Shown here piece by piece: positions 25,328 through 34,649 of a DNA stretch of 64,000 bases (position 1 is its first letter; each line of letters opens with the position of its first letter). A model generated the notes under the pieces. It was not told the origin of the DNA and did no database searches. It worked only from the letters and a program-made list of their open reading frames with translations. The position numbers and the translations under genes are program-made. Origin of the DNA: CG2-30-36-16 sp964372115 (GTDB lineage Bacteria > Bacteroidota > Ignavibacteria > Ignavibacteriales > Ignavibacteriaceae); assembly GCA_964372115.1 (NCBI GenBank), contig CAYJPN010000029.1, positions 3,667 to 67,666 on the forward strand, in the 5' to 3' direction.

Positions 25328-27211
25328 ATGAAGAATTCATTTTTGTTTAGAATTCTGTTATTATTTTTTATTACGCCGGCAAGTGTAAATATTTTATACG
25401 CACAGGGTGATTTTTATAAACCGCTGAATATAAAAGCGGCTTATGAAAAAGTAACACGCTCGGATGATGGAATACCGGGAAAAAATTATTGGCAAAACAA
25501 TGCAGATTATAAAATAAAAGCAGAGATTGAGCCACATTCAAGATTACTTTCAGGCAGCGAGGAGATAAAGTATTTTAATAATAGTCCGGATACTTTAAAC
25601 AGTTTAGTAATACGTTTATACCAGGATTTTTATAAATATGGCGCAGCAAGAAATTTTGAAATAAGTAAAGAAGCATTATCTGATGGTATAAATTTAAAGC
25701 ATATAAAAATTAACGGCGCTGTGGTTGACATAAATGACGGCGGAATGATACGCCGGGGGAATACTTTACTTATTGTAAAATTATCCGAACCATTATTACC
25801 GTTATCTTCAATAGATTTATCATGTGATTGGTCCTTTGTCATTCCAAAAGAGAGCAATGTTAGGATGGGGACTTATGATTCCACAACATTTTTTGTGGGC
25901 TACTGGTATCCTCAGATTGCTGTTTATGATGATATTGACGGTTGGGATATTATTGGTTACAACGGTGAGCAGGAGTTTTACAATGATTTTAATAATTTTG
26001 AAGTAGAACTCACTGAACCAGCCGCTATGGGAATTTGGGCAACAGGTGTTCTTCAAAATCCCGAAAGCGTTTTGCAACCCGAATACCTAAAAAGATTTCA
26101 GCAGGCAAAAACTTCAAATGAAGTTGTAAACATAATTACAAAAGAAGATTTACAAAAAACAGTTTATACGAACATAGCAGAAAAAAATGTTTGGAAATTT
26201 AAAGCCGAGCATGTGCCTGATTTTGCGTTCGGTACAAGCGACCACTATTTATGGGACGCTTCTACTTTAAATTTAGGTGATAAAGTTGTTTTAGTTTCCG
26301 CCGCGTATAATTCTGCCTCGAATGATTTTTATAAAGTGGCGGGAATCGCAAGAAAAGCTATTGAATATTTTTCAACCGATTTGCCGGGTATTCCTTATCC
26401 TTATCCTTCTATGACTGTCTTTAACGGAGCCGGGGGTATGGAATATCCGATGATTGTGAACAATAGTTCCGTGGCAACTGAAAGCGGAACCGTACATCTT
26501 ACTTCGCACGAAATATTTCACACATACTTTCCATTTTATATGGGTATTAATGAACAAAAATATGCATGGATGGACGAAGGCTGGGCAGTAATGATTCCAT
26601 TTAAATTTCAATCAACTAATGCCCACGGTTACGATCCTTATGCACGTTATGTAAAAGCGTATGAAAATATTGCCGGGGCAGAACTTGAGATGCCCATGAT
26701 TACTCCTTCAATACTTTTGCGTTCATCTGCATATAGAGCAGCATCGTATAACCGCCCCTCAATTGCTTATCAAATTTTGTTGGAAACACTCGGCGAGGAT
26801 CTCTTTAAAACTGCATTAAAGGAATACATAAATAATTGGAATGGCAAACATCCAACGCCGTTCGATTTTTTTAATTCCTTCAACAAAACAACCGGACAGG
26901 ATTTGTCCTGGTACTGGAAGCCCTGGTTTTTTGAAAAAGGTTATCCCGATCTTAGGATTAAAAAAATAGAAAATGGAGAAGGTGTTGTTCGGGTGCTTGT
27001 TGAAAAAGTTGGAAACCTTCCTATCCCGATTTGTTTAAATATTAAAACCGGTGAAGGGAACGAGATTATGGTAAAACGCCCCGCCTCTATCTGGAAGGAT
27101 GGAGCAACTGAAGTTTGGGTTGAGCATGAATTGGTATCGCCTCCCCGGAAAATAACTCTCGGGAGCAAATATGTACCTGATGTTAATAAAGAAAACGACG
27201 AGCTTAAATAA
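25328..27211 (+). CDS. M1-family metallopeptidase, exported
   Basis: A 627-residue zinc aminopeptidase-like protein. I chose ATG 25328 because AAGGAG lies about 6 bp upstream and a clean signal peptide follows (FLFRILLLFFITPASVNILYAQG). The GAMEN-like motif is GGMEYP. The zinc site is HEIFH with a downstream Glu in WMDEGW. An N-terminal beta domain (residues 40-230) and a helical C-terminal domain complete the M1 layout. It probably degrades peptides in the periplasm or at the surface. A terminator follows. Confidence 0.92.
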   Translation: MKNSFLFRILLLFFITPASVNILYAQGDFYKPLNIKAAYEKVTRSDDGIPGKNYWQNNADYKIKAEIEPHSRLLSGSEEIKYFNNSPDTLNSLVIRLYQDFYKYGAARNFEISKEALSDGINLKHIKINGAVVDINDGGMIRRGNTLLIVKLSEPLLPLSSIDLSCDWSFVIPKESNVRMGTYDSTTFFVGYWYPQIAVYDDIDGWDIIGYNGEQEFYNDFNNFEVELTEPAAMGIWATGVLQNPESVLQPEYLKRFQQAKTSNEVVNIITKEDLQKTVYTNIAEKNVWKFKAEHVPDFAFGTSDHYLWDASTLNLGDKVVLVSAAYNSASNDFYKVAGIARKAIEYFSTDLPGIPYPYPSMTVFNGAGGMEYPMIVNNSSVATESGTVHLTSHEIFHTYFPFYMGINEQKYAWMDEGWAVMIPFKFQSTNAHGYDPYARYVKAYENIAGAELEMPMITPSILLRSSAYRAASYNRPSIAYQILLETLGEDLFKTALKEYINNWNGKHPTPFDFFNSFNKTTGQDLSWYWKPWFFEKGYPDLRIKKIENGEGVVRVLVEKVGNLPIPICLNIKTGEGNEIMVKRPASIWKDGATEVWVEHELVSPPRKITLGSKYVPDVNKENDELK

Positions 27212-27233
27212 ATTTTATTATCATTAATCATCA

Positions 27234-27260
27234 AAGCCGCTCTTTTAGGGCGGCTTTTTT
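27234..27260 (+). terminator. Terminator after the M1 peptidase
   Basis: AAGCCGC-TCTTTTAGG-GCGGCTT followed by a T-run. Seven G/C-rich pairs. Confidence 0.85.
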
Positions 27261-27368
27261 CTTCATTGCAAATAAAAATTTAAAAATGTGTAATAGTTGC
27301 ATAAATAAAATAAATTTGCATTCTCTTAATTAGAATAAATATTACGGCATAAACTTCGATAAACATAA

Positions 27369-28043
27369 ATGAAAAAAACTAAACCGGAAATTAAAAAATG
27401 TATAATACTTGCAAACGGTAAACCGCCAAGGAAAAGCGTAATCCGTCATCTTATCAAATCGGGTTACAATAAACTAATTTGTGCCGATGGGGGTGCAAAT
27501 AAAGCGCGTATGCTAAATCTTAATCCGGATATAATCATCGGTGATTTCGATTCCATCACCGGGGAAACAATGGAATATTATTTGGACAAATCAGAGATAA
27601 TCCGTGTAACAAGCCAATATAATACTGATGTTGAAAAAGCTTTGAAGTGGGCGATAAAAAATAAATTTACCGAGGCAGTTTTGATAGGTGCAACCGGAGA
27701 TCGGTTAGACCATACATTTTGTAATCTTGGTATCGTGATAAAATTTTTCGATAAGATAAAAATAAATCTCATAGCGGAACTTTCTATACTCATTCCTTAT
27801 ACTGGTAACACTGAAATAGTTACAATCCCCGGTGAGACTATTTCGCTTTACGGCATCAACCAAAAAACAAAAATAAAAACAAAAGGATTAAAGTATTCGT
27901 TGGATAATGAAGCCCTTCCATTCGGCGTACGTGAAAGTACAAGCAATGTTGCAGAAGGGGAGAGTGTGAAACTAAAAATTAAAGGGGGAATTATTTTTGT
28001 GATACGCGAATTTGATGTGATGAAAAATAATGATCTCATTTAG
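27369..28043 (+). CDS. thiN: Thiamine pyrophosphokinase
   Basis: A 224-residue enzyme that converts thiamine and ATP to thiamine pyrophosphate. The catalytic-domain motifs are ICADGGANKAR, PDIIIGDFDSI and YNTDVEKAL, followed by GATGDRLDHTFCNL. The C-terminal half is the small beta-sandwich that binds thiamine. The gene overlaps the downstream symporter gene by 14 bp. The symporter could bring in a related substrate, but its specificity cannot be read from sequence. Confidence 0.92.
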   Translation: MKKTKPEIKKCIILANGKPPRKSVIRHLIKSGYNKLICADGGANKARMLNLNPDIIIGDFDSITGETMEYYLDKSEIIRVTSQYNTDVEKALKWAIKNKFTEAVLIGATGDRLDHTFCNLGIVIKFFDKIKINLIAELSILIPYTGNTEIVTIPGETISLYGINQKTKIKTKGLKYSLDNEALPFGVRESTSNVAEGESVKLKIKGGIIFVIREFDVMKNNDLI

Positions 28044-29430
28044 TCCCGTCGATATTTCAATAATCGTTTTATTTTTTGCAGCGGTTATTGTAATCGGATT
28101 TGTTTCCGGGAGAAAAACCGGAAGCACCGCTGACGACTTTTTACTCTCCGGCAGAAAAGTCGGTTTGTTTCTATTTATACTCACAAATGTTTCCACGTGG
28201 TACGGGGGAATTCTCGGAGTGGGGGAGTTTACATACCGTTACGGATTGGTAAGCTGGTTTACACAAGGGCTGCCGTATTATATTTTCGCTTTTTTATTCG
28301 CAATATTTTTTGCGGGTAAAATTCGAAAAGCATCTTTATTTACTGTTCCCGATAAACTATCGGAAGTTTATGGAAGACCGGCGGGTTTAATTTCTGCTGT
28401 GCTTGTGTTCGTTCTTGTTTCTCCCGCGCCATACTTGTTGATGACCGCCAACCTTCTCACTCTATTTTTTAATGTTGGAATTATCACAGCGTTAATTATT
28501 TCACTAATCATTTCAATTTCTTATTTGTTTTACGGCGGGTTTCGTTCAAATGTTTATACAGATGCATTTCAGTTTTTTGTTATGTTCGGTGGATTTATAA
28601 TTTTAGTTGTAATCTTAATTCTGTCTTATGGTTTACAAACGCTTCCTTCACATCTTCCTGCCTCGCATTTAAAATTAACAGGTGATGCATCTCCGGCATT
28701 TTTAATTGTTTGGTTTTTAATAGCGCTCTGGACGTTTGCCGATCCGGGTTTTCACCAACGCTGTTACGCTGCAAAAGACGAAAACACAGCGGTAAAGGGG
28801 ATTATCATTTCAATTTTCTTCTGGGCTTTATTCGATTTTCTTACCACAACCTCCGGTTTATTTGCGCGTGCAATTTTGCCGGACTTAAAAACACCGATGC
28901 TCGCGTACCCGCTGCTTGCGGAAAAAGTTTTATCTCCCGGAGTTCGCGGGATATTTTATGCGGCGCTCTTTGCAACAATAATGTCAACTTTAAACAGCTT
29001 TTTATTTTTAAGCGGTACCACAATCGGAAGAGATTTTATTTACCGGCTCGATAAACGGCATGACGATAAATTATTAAAAAAATATACACTCATCGGGTTA
29101 ATGATAAGCGGAATTGTAGCCCTAATTTTAGCTCATCAAATTCCATCGGTAATCGAAATCTGGTACACCATAGGTTCTTTCTGTATTCCGGGAATTATTA
29201 TTCCAGTTATCTCAGCTTATTATGAAAAATTGAGAATTAACAAAACGTTAATTATTACCGAAATGATAACGGCATCTTCTATAAGCGTGCTTTGGTTTTT
29301 TGTCAAAGAAAAAATTGGGGGTGGAGAAATTGTTCAGCAGATTGAACCAATGTTAATCGGCTTTGCTGCCGCACTTATTATTCATGCGGCAGGGTTATTC
29401 TTTAATTTTCTTTTTATGCGCAAGCGATAA
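28030..29430 (+). CDS. Sodium/solute symporter (SSS family)
   Basis: A 466-residue inner-membrane transporter with about 13 helices. The SSS family signs are the N-terminal DISIIVLFFAAVIVIGFVSG then TADDFLLSGRKVG, the broken first core helix (NVSTWYGGILGVGEF) and a conserved sodium-site helix near residue 320 (ATIMSTLNSFLFLSG). The substrate is unknown. Overlap with the thiamine pyrophosphokinase gene makes thiamine or a precursor worth testing. The 3' end overlaps the convergent TerC gene by 36 bp. Confidence 0.9.
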   Translation: MISFSPVDISIIVLFFAAVIVIGFVSGRKTGSTADDFLLSGRKVGLFLFILTNVSTWYGGILGVGEFTYRYGLVSWFTQGLPYYIFAFLFAIFFAGKIRKASLFTVPDKLSEVYGRPAGLISAVLVFVLVSPAPYLLMTANLLTLFFNVGIITALIISLIISISYLFYGGFRSNVYTDAFQFFVMFGGFIILVVILILSYGLQTLPSHLPASHLKLTGDASPAFLIVWFLIALWTFADPGFHQRCYAAKDENTAVKGIIISIFFWALFDFLTTTSGLFARAILPDLKTPMLAYPLLAEKVLSPGVRGIFYAALFATIMSTLNSFLFLSGTTIGRDFIYRLDKRHDDKLLKKYTLIGLMISGIVALILAHQIPSVIEIWYTIGSFCIPGIIIPVISAYYEKLRINKTLIITEMITASSISVLWFFVKEKIGGGEIVQQIEPMLIGFAAALIIHAAGLFFNFLFMRKR

Positions 29431-30324
29431 AATTATTGAAGTAGTTAAACAAAGAACAATGATACTTAACGATACAATTGTTGGTATGGCATAAATATCT
29501 GCGATAAGCATTTTTACGCCTACATAAAAGAGAACAACCGCCACGCCATACTTTAAGTAAATGAACAAATCAACTACGCCTGACAGCGCAAAATATAGCG
29601 CGCGCAAACCAAGTATAGCAAAAATATTTGACGAAATAATTATAAACGTGTCTTTTGTGATGGCTATAATTGCCGGGATTGAATCAATAGCGAAAACTAT
29701 ATCCGAGGACTCAATCAACATCAATGTTAAAAACATAGATGTTATATAAAATTTACCGTTTTCTTTTATAAAAAAACGTCTGCCTGCGTAAGTGGGATGA
29801 AGTTTAAAATACCTGCGAAGAATTTTTACAACAAAACTATTATCAAGGTCCAGGGTTTGTTCTTTACCAAATGCCATTTTGTAAGCGGCATAAAATAAGA
29901 TAAAACCGAAAAGATAAATAATGGGGTGAAAGAGTTTTAATAAACTTACACCGGCAATTATAAACACAATTCTAAAAACAATAGCGCTTATAATTCCCCA
30001 TTTTAATATGTGCGGTTGGTCTACCTTTTTTACTCCCATTACCGAAAATATCATCAGGAAAACAAAAAGGTTATCTACAGATAACGATTTTTCTATTAAG
30101 TAACCGGTAAGGAACTCAAGCGCGCGGGCATGACCGACTTCGAGATAAAAATATATAAAAACATTAAACAGAAGTGCGGTAGCAATCCAGACTCCGCTCC
30201 ATAACAAGCTTGCTTTTAATGTAATTTGTCCCCGACGATGATCGGTAACGTAAAGATCTATAAAAAATAATATCGTTACGATAATCGAAAAAAATATCCA
30301 GAATGTGAATTCGTTAAATAGCAT
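29395..30324 (-). CDS. TerC/Alx-family membrane protein
   Basis: A 309-residue inner-membrane protein with 8-9 helices. The family signature is present: FFIDLYVTDHRRGQIT, EKSLSVDNLFVFLMIF and SSDIVFAIDSIPAI, with membrane-buried Asp residues. TerC/Alx proteins export Mn2+ or help load metals on exported proteins; in E. coli alx is alkaline- and manganese-responsive. The C-terminus overlaps the convergent symporter gene tail by 36 bp. Confidence 0.92.
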   Translation of the reverse strand: MLFNEFTFWIFFSIIVTILFFIDLYVTDHRRGQITLKASLLWSGVWIATALLFNVFIYFYLEVGHARALEFLTGYLIEKSLSVDNLFVFLMIFSVMGVKKVDQPHILKWGIISAIVFRIVFIIAGVSLLKLFHPIIYLFGFILFYAAYKMAFGKEQTLDLDNSFVVKILRRYFKLHPTYAGRRFFIKENGKFYITSMFLTLMLIESSDIVFAIDSIPAIIAITKDTFIIISSNIFAILGLRALYFALSGVVDLFIYLKYGVAVVLFYVGVKMLIADIYAIPTIVSLSIIVLCLTTSIILSLAHKKKIKE

Positions 30325-30412
30325 ATATTTTTATAAAAATAATATTGTGTTTCATACATTGCATAAATTAAAAATATTACCCCACAAAGTTACAACAAAA
30401 AGCTTTGACGCT

Positions 30413-31642
30413 CTATTTCTTTACTAACTTTATGAATTTTCGTTTGCCGACTTTCAGTACTTTATCTTTATCAACAGTAACATCTGCGCTTATGTCAGCT
30501 ATTTTTTCTCCATCGATTGAAACTCCGCCTTGTAAAACTAATCGCCTTGCTTCACCCTTTGAAGGAGCAAAATTTACAGCGACAATTAAATCCATAATAT
30601 TAATTCCGGCAGAACCGGTATCAATCGGAAAATTTTCAATATCATCCGGAACATCTTTTTTGATAAATATTTTGTCGAAATCTTCCTGCGCCTGTACTGC
30701 GGCTTCACTGTTGTGATACATTGTTACGATTGTGCGGGCAAGTTCTCTTTTTAAGTCGCGAGGATTAAAATTTGAATTTGCCAGTTTTGTTTTTACATCT
30801 GCAAGCTTTGCCTGGTCGACATCAGTGGCAAGTTCAAAATAGTTTAAAATCAGAGTATCCGGTATCGAAAGTGTTTTCCCGAACATTTCATTTGGAGTTT
30901 CTGAAATACCGATATAATTATTGTATGACTTGCTCATCTTTTCAACGCCATCGGTTCCAACTATTAACGGCATTGTCAAAATAACCTGCGGCTCAAGCCC
31001 GTACTCGCGCTGAATGTCTCTTCCAACGAGCAAATTAAATTTCTGGTCGGTTCCGCCAAGTTCGACATCACTTTTTATTGCTACTGAATCCATTGCCTGA
31101 GCGAGAGGGTAGAGGAATTCGTGTAGACTAATAGGCTCACCGGATTTAAACCGTTTTGTAAAATCATCGCGTTCAATCATTCTTGCAACAGTATATTTTG
31201 ATGCGAGTATTATAACATCCTCAAAACTCATTTTACTTAGCCATTCGCTATTGTAAACGATGTTTGTTTTTCCGCGGTCTAAAATTTTTGATGCCTGCTC
31301 GAGATACGATTGTCCGTTTATTCGGGTTGCTTCAAGCGAAAGAGCCGGGCGTGTTACATTACGCCCCGATGGATCGCCGATCATTCCTGTAAAATCGCCG
31401 ATGATTAATATTGCCTGATGACCGAGCGATTGAAACTGTGCAAGTTTTCTTAATACTACAGAGTGACCAATATGGAGGTCGGGTCTGCTCGGATCGCAGC
31501 CGAGTTTGATATTTAATTGTTTGCCGGTTTCAATTGACTTCTCTAATTTTTTTAATAATTCATCTTCCGGAATTATTTCGAACGCACCTCTTTTTATAAG
31601 GTCCATCTGCTCATTTATTGAAGGAAAAGTAATTTTATTCAT
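30413..31642 (-). CDS. tyrS: Tyrosyl-tRNA synthetase
   Basis: A 409-residue class I synthetase that charges tRNA-Tyr. The HIGH motif is in DLHIGHSVV and the KMSKS motif in VEKMSKSYNN. GGTDQKFN is the typical tyrosine-pocket strand. The C-terminus has an S4 RNA-binding domain (SKGEARRLVLQGGVSIDG). It belongs to the longer TyrZ-like type with DPSRPDLHIG. It is transcribed leftward after smpB, with a repeat-rich gap of about 190 bp between them. Confidence 0.97.
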   Translation of the reverse strand: MNKITFPSINEQMDLIKRGAFEIIPEDELLKKLEKSIETGKQLNIKLGCDPSRPDLHIGHSVVLRKLAQFQSLGHQAILIIGDFTGMIGDPSGRNVTRPALSLEATRINGQSYLEQASKILDRGKTNIVYNSEWLSKMSFEDVIILASKYTVARMIERDDFTKRFKSGEPISLHEFLYPLAQAMDSVAIKSDVELGGTDQKFNLLVGRDIQREYGLEPQVILTMPLIVGTDGVEKMSKSYNNYIGISETPNEMFGKTLSIPDTLILNYFELATDVDQAKLADVKTKLANSNFNPRDLKRELARTIVTMYHNSEAAVQAQEDFDKIFIKKDVPDDIENFPIDTGSAGINIMDLIVAVNFAPSKGEARRLVLQGGVSIDGEKIADISADVTVDKDKVLKVGKRKFIKLVKK

Positions 31643-31686
31643 TTAAAAGTTTCTGCTTTTTAGTATTTAATTGTTTGTAAAGTATT

Positions 31687-31730
31687 GCCGCTTAACCGTC
31701 AGCCAACGGATTGTTTGTTGTTCTAAAACA
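31687..31730 (-). repeat. Dispersed REP-like repeat, second copy
   Basis: On the minus strand it reads TGTTTTAGAACAAC...TCCGTTGGCTGACGGTTAA, alignable to 16084-16141 (TGTTTTAACAAC...CTGACGGTTAA), where an extra inverted segment is inserted. Both lie in gene-free gaps. Confidence 0.55.
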
Positions 31731-31744
31731 TCCGATATGCTTAT

Positions 31745-31813
31745 AAATCATCAATCAAAAATCATCAATCATCAATCAAAAATCATCAATCATCAATCAA
31801 AAATCATCAATCA
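31745..31813. repeat. Tandem 21-bp repeat between smpB and tyrS
   Basis: About three copies of AAAAATCATCAATCATCAATC. The unit itself is built from ATCATCA words, so slippage is likely. Confidence 0.9.
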
Positions 31814-31831
31814 TACTCTCTACTCGCCGGG

Positions 31832-32287
31832 TTATGATTTAAAACTTCTTTCCTGATCCCGCTGCTGGTCGCGTTTGGTTATAGTTTCCCGTTTATCGTA
31901 AACCTTTTTCCCTTTAGCCAGCGCTATTTCTACTTTAACTTTTCCGTTTGTAAAGTAGAGACGAAGCGGTACCAGAGTTAGACCTTTTTCTTTTGTTTTG
32001 CCAATTAATTTTCTAATCTCACTTTTATTCAGCAAAAGTTTCCGATCGCGTGTGGGTTCGTGGTTGTTAATGTTGCCCTGTTCGTAAGGACTAATATTCA
32101 ACCCGATTAGCCATACTTCACTGGCGCGGAGGGTTGCGTAACTATCTACAATATTTGCTTTTCCCTGCCGCAAAGCTTTTACCTCGGTTCCCTGCAATGC
32201 AATACCCGCTTCATACGTTTGAATTATTGTGTACTCGTAACGAGCTTTTCGGTTAACCGTTATATTTTTTTCTTCTGACTCTGCCAT
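31832..32287 (-). CDS. smpB: SmpB, tmRNA-binding protein for ribosome rescue
   Basis: A 151-residue protein that brings tmRNA to stalled ribosomes. The beta-barrel core is clear: NRKARYEYTI, GIALQGTEVKALRQGKANI then DSYA, and ISPYEQGN. LTLVPLRLYFTNGKVKVEIALAKGKK without gaps in the fold gives the tmRNA-binding face. The basic C-terminal tail (KRETITKRDQQRD) enters the mRNA channel. The ssrA gene is not in the window. Confidence 0.97.
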   Translation of the reverse strand: MAESEEKNITVNRKARYEYTIIQTYEAGIALQGTEVKALRQGKANIVDSYATLRASEVWLIGLNISPYEQGNINNHEPTRDRKLLLNKSEIRKLIGKTKEKGLTLVPLRLYFTNGKVKVEIALAKGKKVYDKRETITKRDQQRDQERSFKS

Positions 32288-32783
32288 AATTCGTTAAAAA
32301 GTGAAAATGAAGTTATTTTTATTGTGATAGAAAAGCAAGGAAATCTTGCTGCAAAAGTAGTGAAATTATACGAACATTGTTTGATTACACGATCAAAATG
32401 ATATACTATAAAATTTTACATGCTTGTTTTGTTTTTTTTTTGATTGAAATGTTAAATTGTTTCAGTGGAAACTCTGTTGCTGCATATCAGCAATCTATTA
32501 TTAAACAACACGATAATCATCATTGTTTATTATGATTTTTAAAAAATCACTATCATTCACCATATCGAGTTACTTCAAATACATTTATTATTTTTGTTTG
32601 AAAATACTTTCGCGCAAACATTCATCCGTGAACTCATACTAAATTACATCGTTGCATTTCGACCGCTTTTTGTATTTAGCCCGGGCATTTGTTTTATTTT
32701 CATTTCTCTTTGATTATTTACCTGCTTTAGATATTTTTTGATTCGATTTCGAGTATATTTTATTCAGCATCTCAGGTTCAAGT
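32288..32783. other. Gene-free stretch between smpB and the alpha-amylase
   Basis: About 496 bp, very AT-rich, between two divergently transcribed genes, so it should hold promoters for both. The only structure I see is TTGCTG-CATAT-CAGCAA at 32477-32493. No gene or RNA is supported. Confidence 0.6.
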
Positions 32784-34625
32784 TTGAAAGTTAAACATAT
32801 CTTTCTCTTTGTTTTATTTATTGCAAATCTGTTTTTTGTTTCTCTTGCGCAGCCCTTTTCGGTAAATAAAATTGAGCCTCCCAACTGGTGGGCGGGGTTT
32901 AAATGGAGTCCGCTGCAATTGATGGTTTACGGCGAAAATCTAAACGGTATTACCGTAAAGTCTGAAGATAGGAGATTAAAAATAATCGCTGTTCATCAAG
33001 CGGAAAATAGCAATTATGCTTTTGTGGATGTTGTAATACCGGAAACATTACCGGAAGGGAATTATAAGCTTTTTATTATTAAAGATGGAACGCAAATTGA
33101 AGTTGATTACCCGATCTTAAAAAGGGAAAATTCTACGGATGAACATAATGGCTTTTCGAGCGAAGATGTTATTTATTTAATCACACCCGACCGTTTTGCA
33201 AACGGGAACACATCCAACGATTATTTAAATAACGAAGAAGAAAAATTTAAACCGACCGATCTTGATGGGCGCAAAAGTGGTGATATAACCGGGATCATAA
33301 ATCATCTCGATTATATAAAAGATTTGGGCGCTTCTACAATTTGGGTAACTCCTGTTCTTGAAAACAATATGTGGATGAGTTACCATGGTTACGCAGCAAC
33401 CGATTTATATAACGTTGATGCGCGCTTCGGAAGCAACGATGAATATAAATTAATGGTTAAAACTGCCCATCAAAAAAACTTAAAAGTTATTTACGATCAT
33501 GTTTCAAATCATATCGGAGCAAATCACCAGTGGGTAAAAAATCCACCTTTCGGGAATTGGTTTAACGGAACTGTTGACAATCATATCTCAACAAATCATA
33601 ATAAAATTGCTATTATGGACAAGTACTGCGACCCGGTAACGCTTGAAATAAATGAGACTGGATGGTTCGAAAACTACATGCCCGATCTTAATCAGCGGAA
33701 TGAATATTTAAGTAATTATCTTATTCAAAATACAATCTGGTGGGTTGAGTATTCGGGACTCGACGGAATACGTGAAGACACTTACCCTTACGCAAACCAC
33801 AAACATATGTCCAGGTGGGCGCAAGCGATGCTCGATGAATATCCACGGTTAAACATTGTCGGCGAAGTTTGGAAAGGTGAGACTGTATTTTTGTCGGCTT
33901 ATCAAAAAAACTCTAAAGTGCCGGCAGCTTTTTCTTCAAACATACCGGCTGTAACCGACTTTGCGATTGCTGACGCAATAAGAGGATGGTTGAGCGGACA
34001 AAAAGGTTTGTATGTTATTTACGAAACTCTGGTAATGGATTATCTTTATAACAATCCTATGAACCTTGTTACGTTTTTAGATAATCACGATGTTGAACGC
34101 GCACTGTTTGTAGCCGACACTAATTATGCAAAATATAAAACAGCAATAACAATGCTTTTAACGACACGTGGCATTCCACAAATTTATTACGGAACAGAGA
34201 TTGGAATAATCGGTAATAGTTCACATGGAACAATTCGTTCTCCTATCCCGGGTGGTTTTCCCGATGATATAAGAAACGCTTTTACAAGTGAAGGAAGAAC
34301 AGAAACAGAAAATGATATTTTTAATTATCTAAAGAAAGTTTTGGAAATCAGAAATAGGTATGAATGTCTTCAAACCGGGGAACTCATTCATTTTCCTCCA
34401 AGCAGAGGAGTCTATTATTACTTCCGGCAGAAGGGGAACGAAAAAATATTAGTCGCAGTAAATGAAAACAGCGGCATGGCAAGATTAGATTTAAACTTTG
34501 TTCAAACGCAGATAAAAGGATACACATCAATAAAAAATTTAATTTCGGGCGAAACATTTTCACTCGATGGTAGAGATTCGATAAATATAAATGGTGTTCA
34601 TGCAGATGTTTTTCTGCTTGAGTAA
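32784..34625 (+). CDS. Exported GH13 alpha-amylase / cyclomaltodextrinase-like enzyme
   Basis: A 613-residue glycoside hydrolase with a signal peptide (IFLFVLFIANLFFVSLAQ). Residues 25-115 form an N-terminal cyclomaltodextrinase beta domain (IEPPNWWAGFKWSPLQLMVYG). The GH13 barrel has VIYDHVSNHIG, the nucleophile Asp in GLDGIREDTYPY, the acid Glu in IVGEVWKG and FLDNHD. It would cut cyclodextrins, maltooligosaccharides or pullulan outside the inner membrane. A sugar transporter gene follows after 24 bp, so hydrolysis and uptake are coupled. Confidence 0.93.
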   Translation: MKVKHIFLFVLFIANLFFVSLAQPFSVNKIEPPNWWAGFKWSPLQLMVYGENLNGITVKSEDRRLKIIAVHQAENSNYAFVDVVIPETLPEGNYKLFIIKDGTQIEVDYPILKRENSTDEHNGFSSEDVIYLITPDRFANGNTSNDYLNNEEEKFKPTDLDGRKSGDITGIINHLDYIKDLGASTIWVTPVLENNMWMSYHGYAATDLYNVDARFGSNDEYKLMVKTAHQKNLKVIYDHVSNHIGANHQWVKNPPFGNWFNGTVDNHISTNHNKIAIMDKYCDPVTLEINETGWFENYMPDLNQRNEYLSNYLIQNTIWWVEYSGLDGIREDTYPYANHKHMSRWAQAMLDEYPRLNIVGEVWKGETVFLSAYQKNSKVPAAFSSNIPAVTDFAIADAIRGWLSGQKGLYVIYETLVMDYLYNNPMNLVTFLDNHDVERALFVADTNYAKYKTAITMLLTTRGIPQIYYGTEIGIIGNSSHGTIRSPIPGGFPDDIRNAFTSEGRTETENDIFNYLKKVLEIRNRYECLQTGELIHFPPSRGVYYYFRQKGNEKILVAVNENSGMARLDLNFVQTQIKGYTSIKNLISGETFSLDGRDSININGVHADVFLLE

Positions 34626-34649
34626 TTAATAATTTGATTAGGAGCTCAC

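Noticed and set aside
31745..31813. Tandem 21-bp units considered as a small CRISPR array
   Set aside because: There are no unique spacers. The copies are directly adjacent and made of ATCATCA words.
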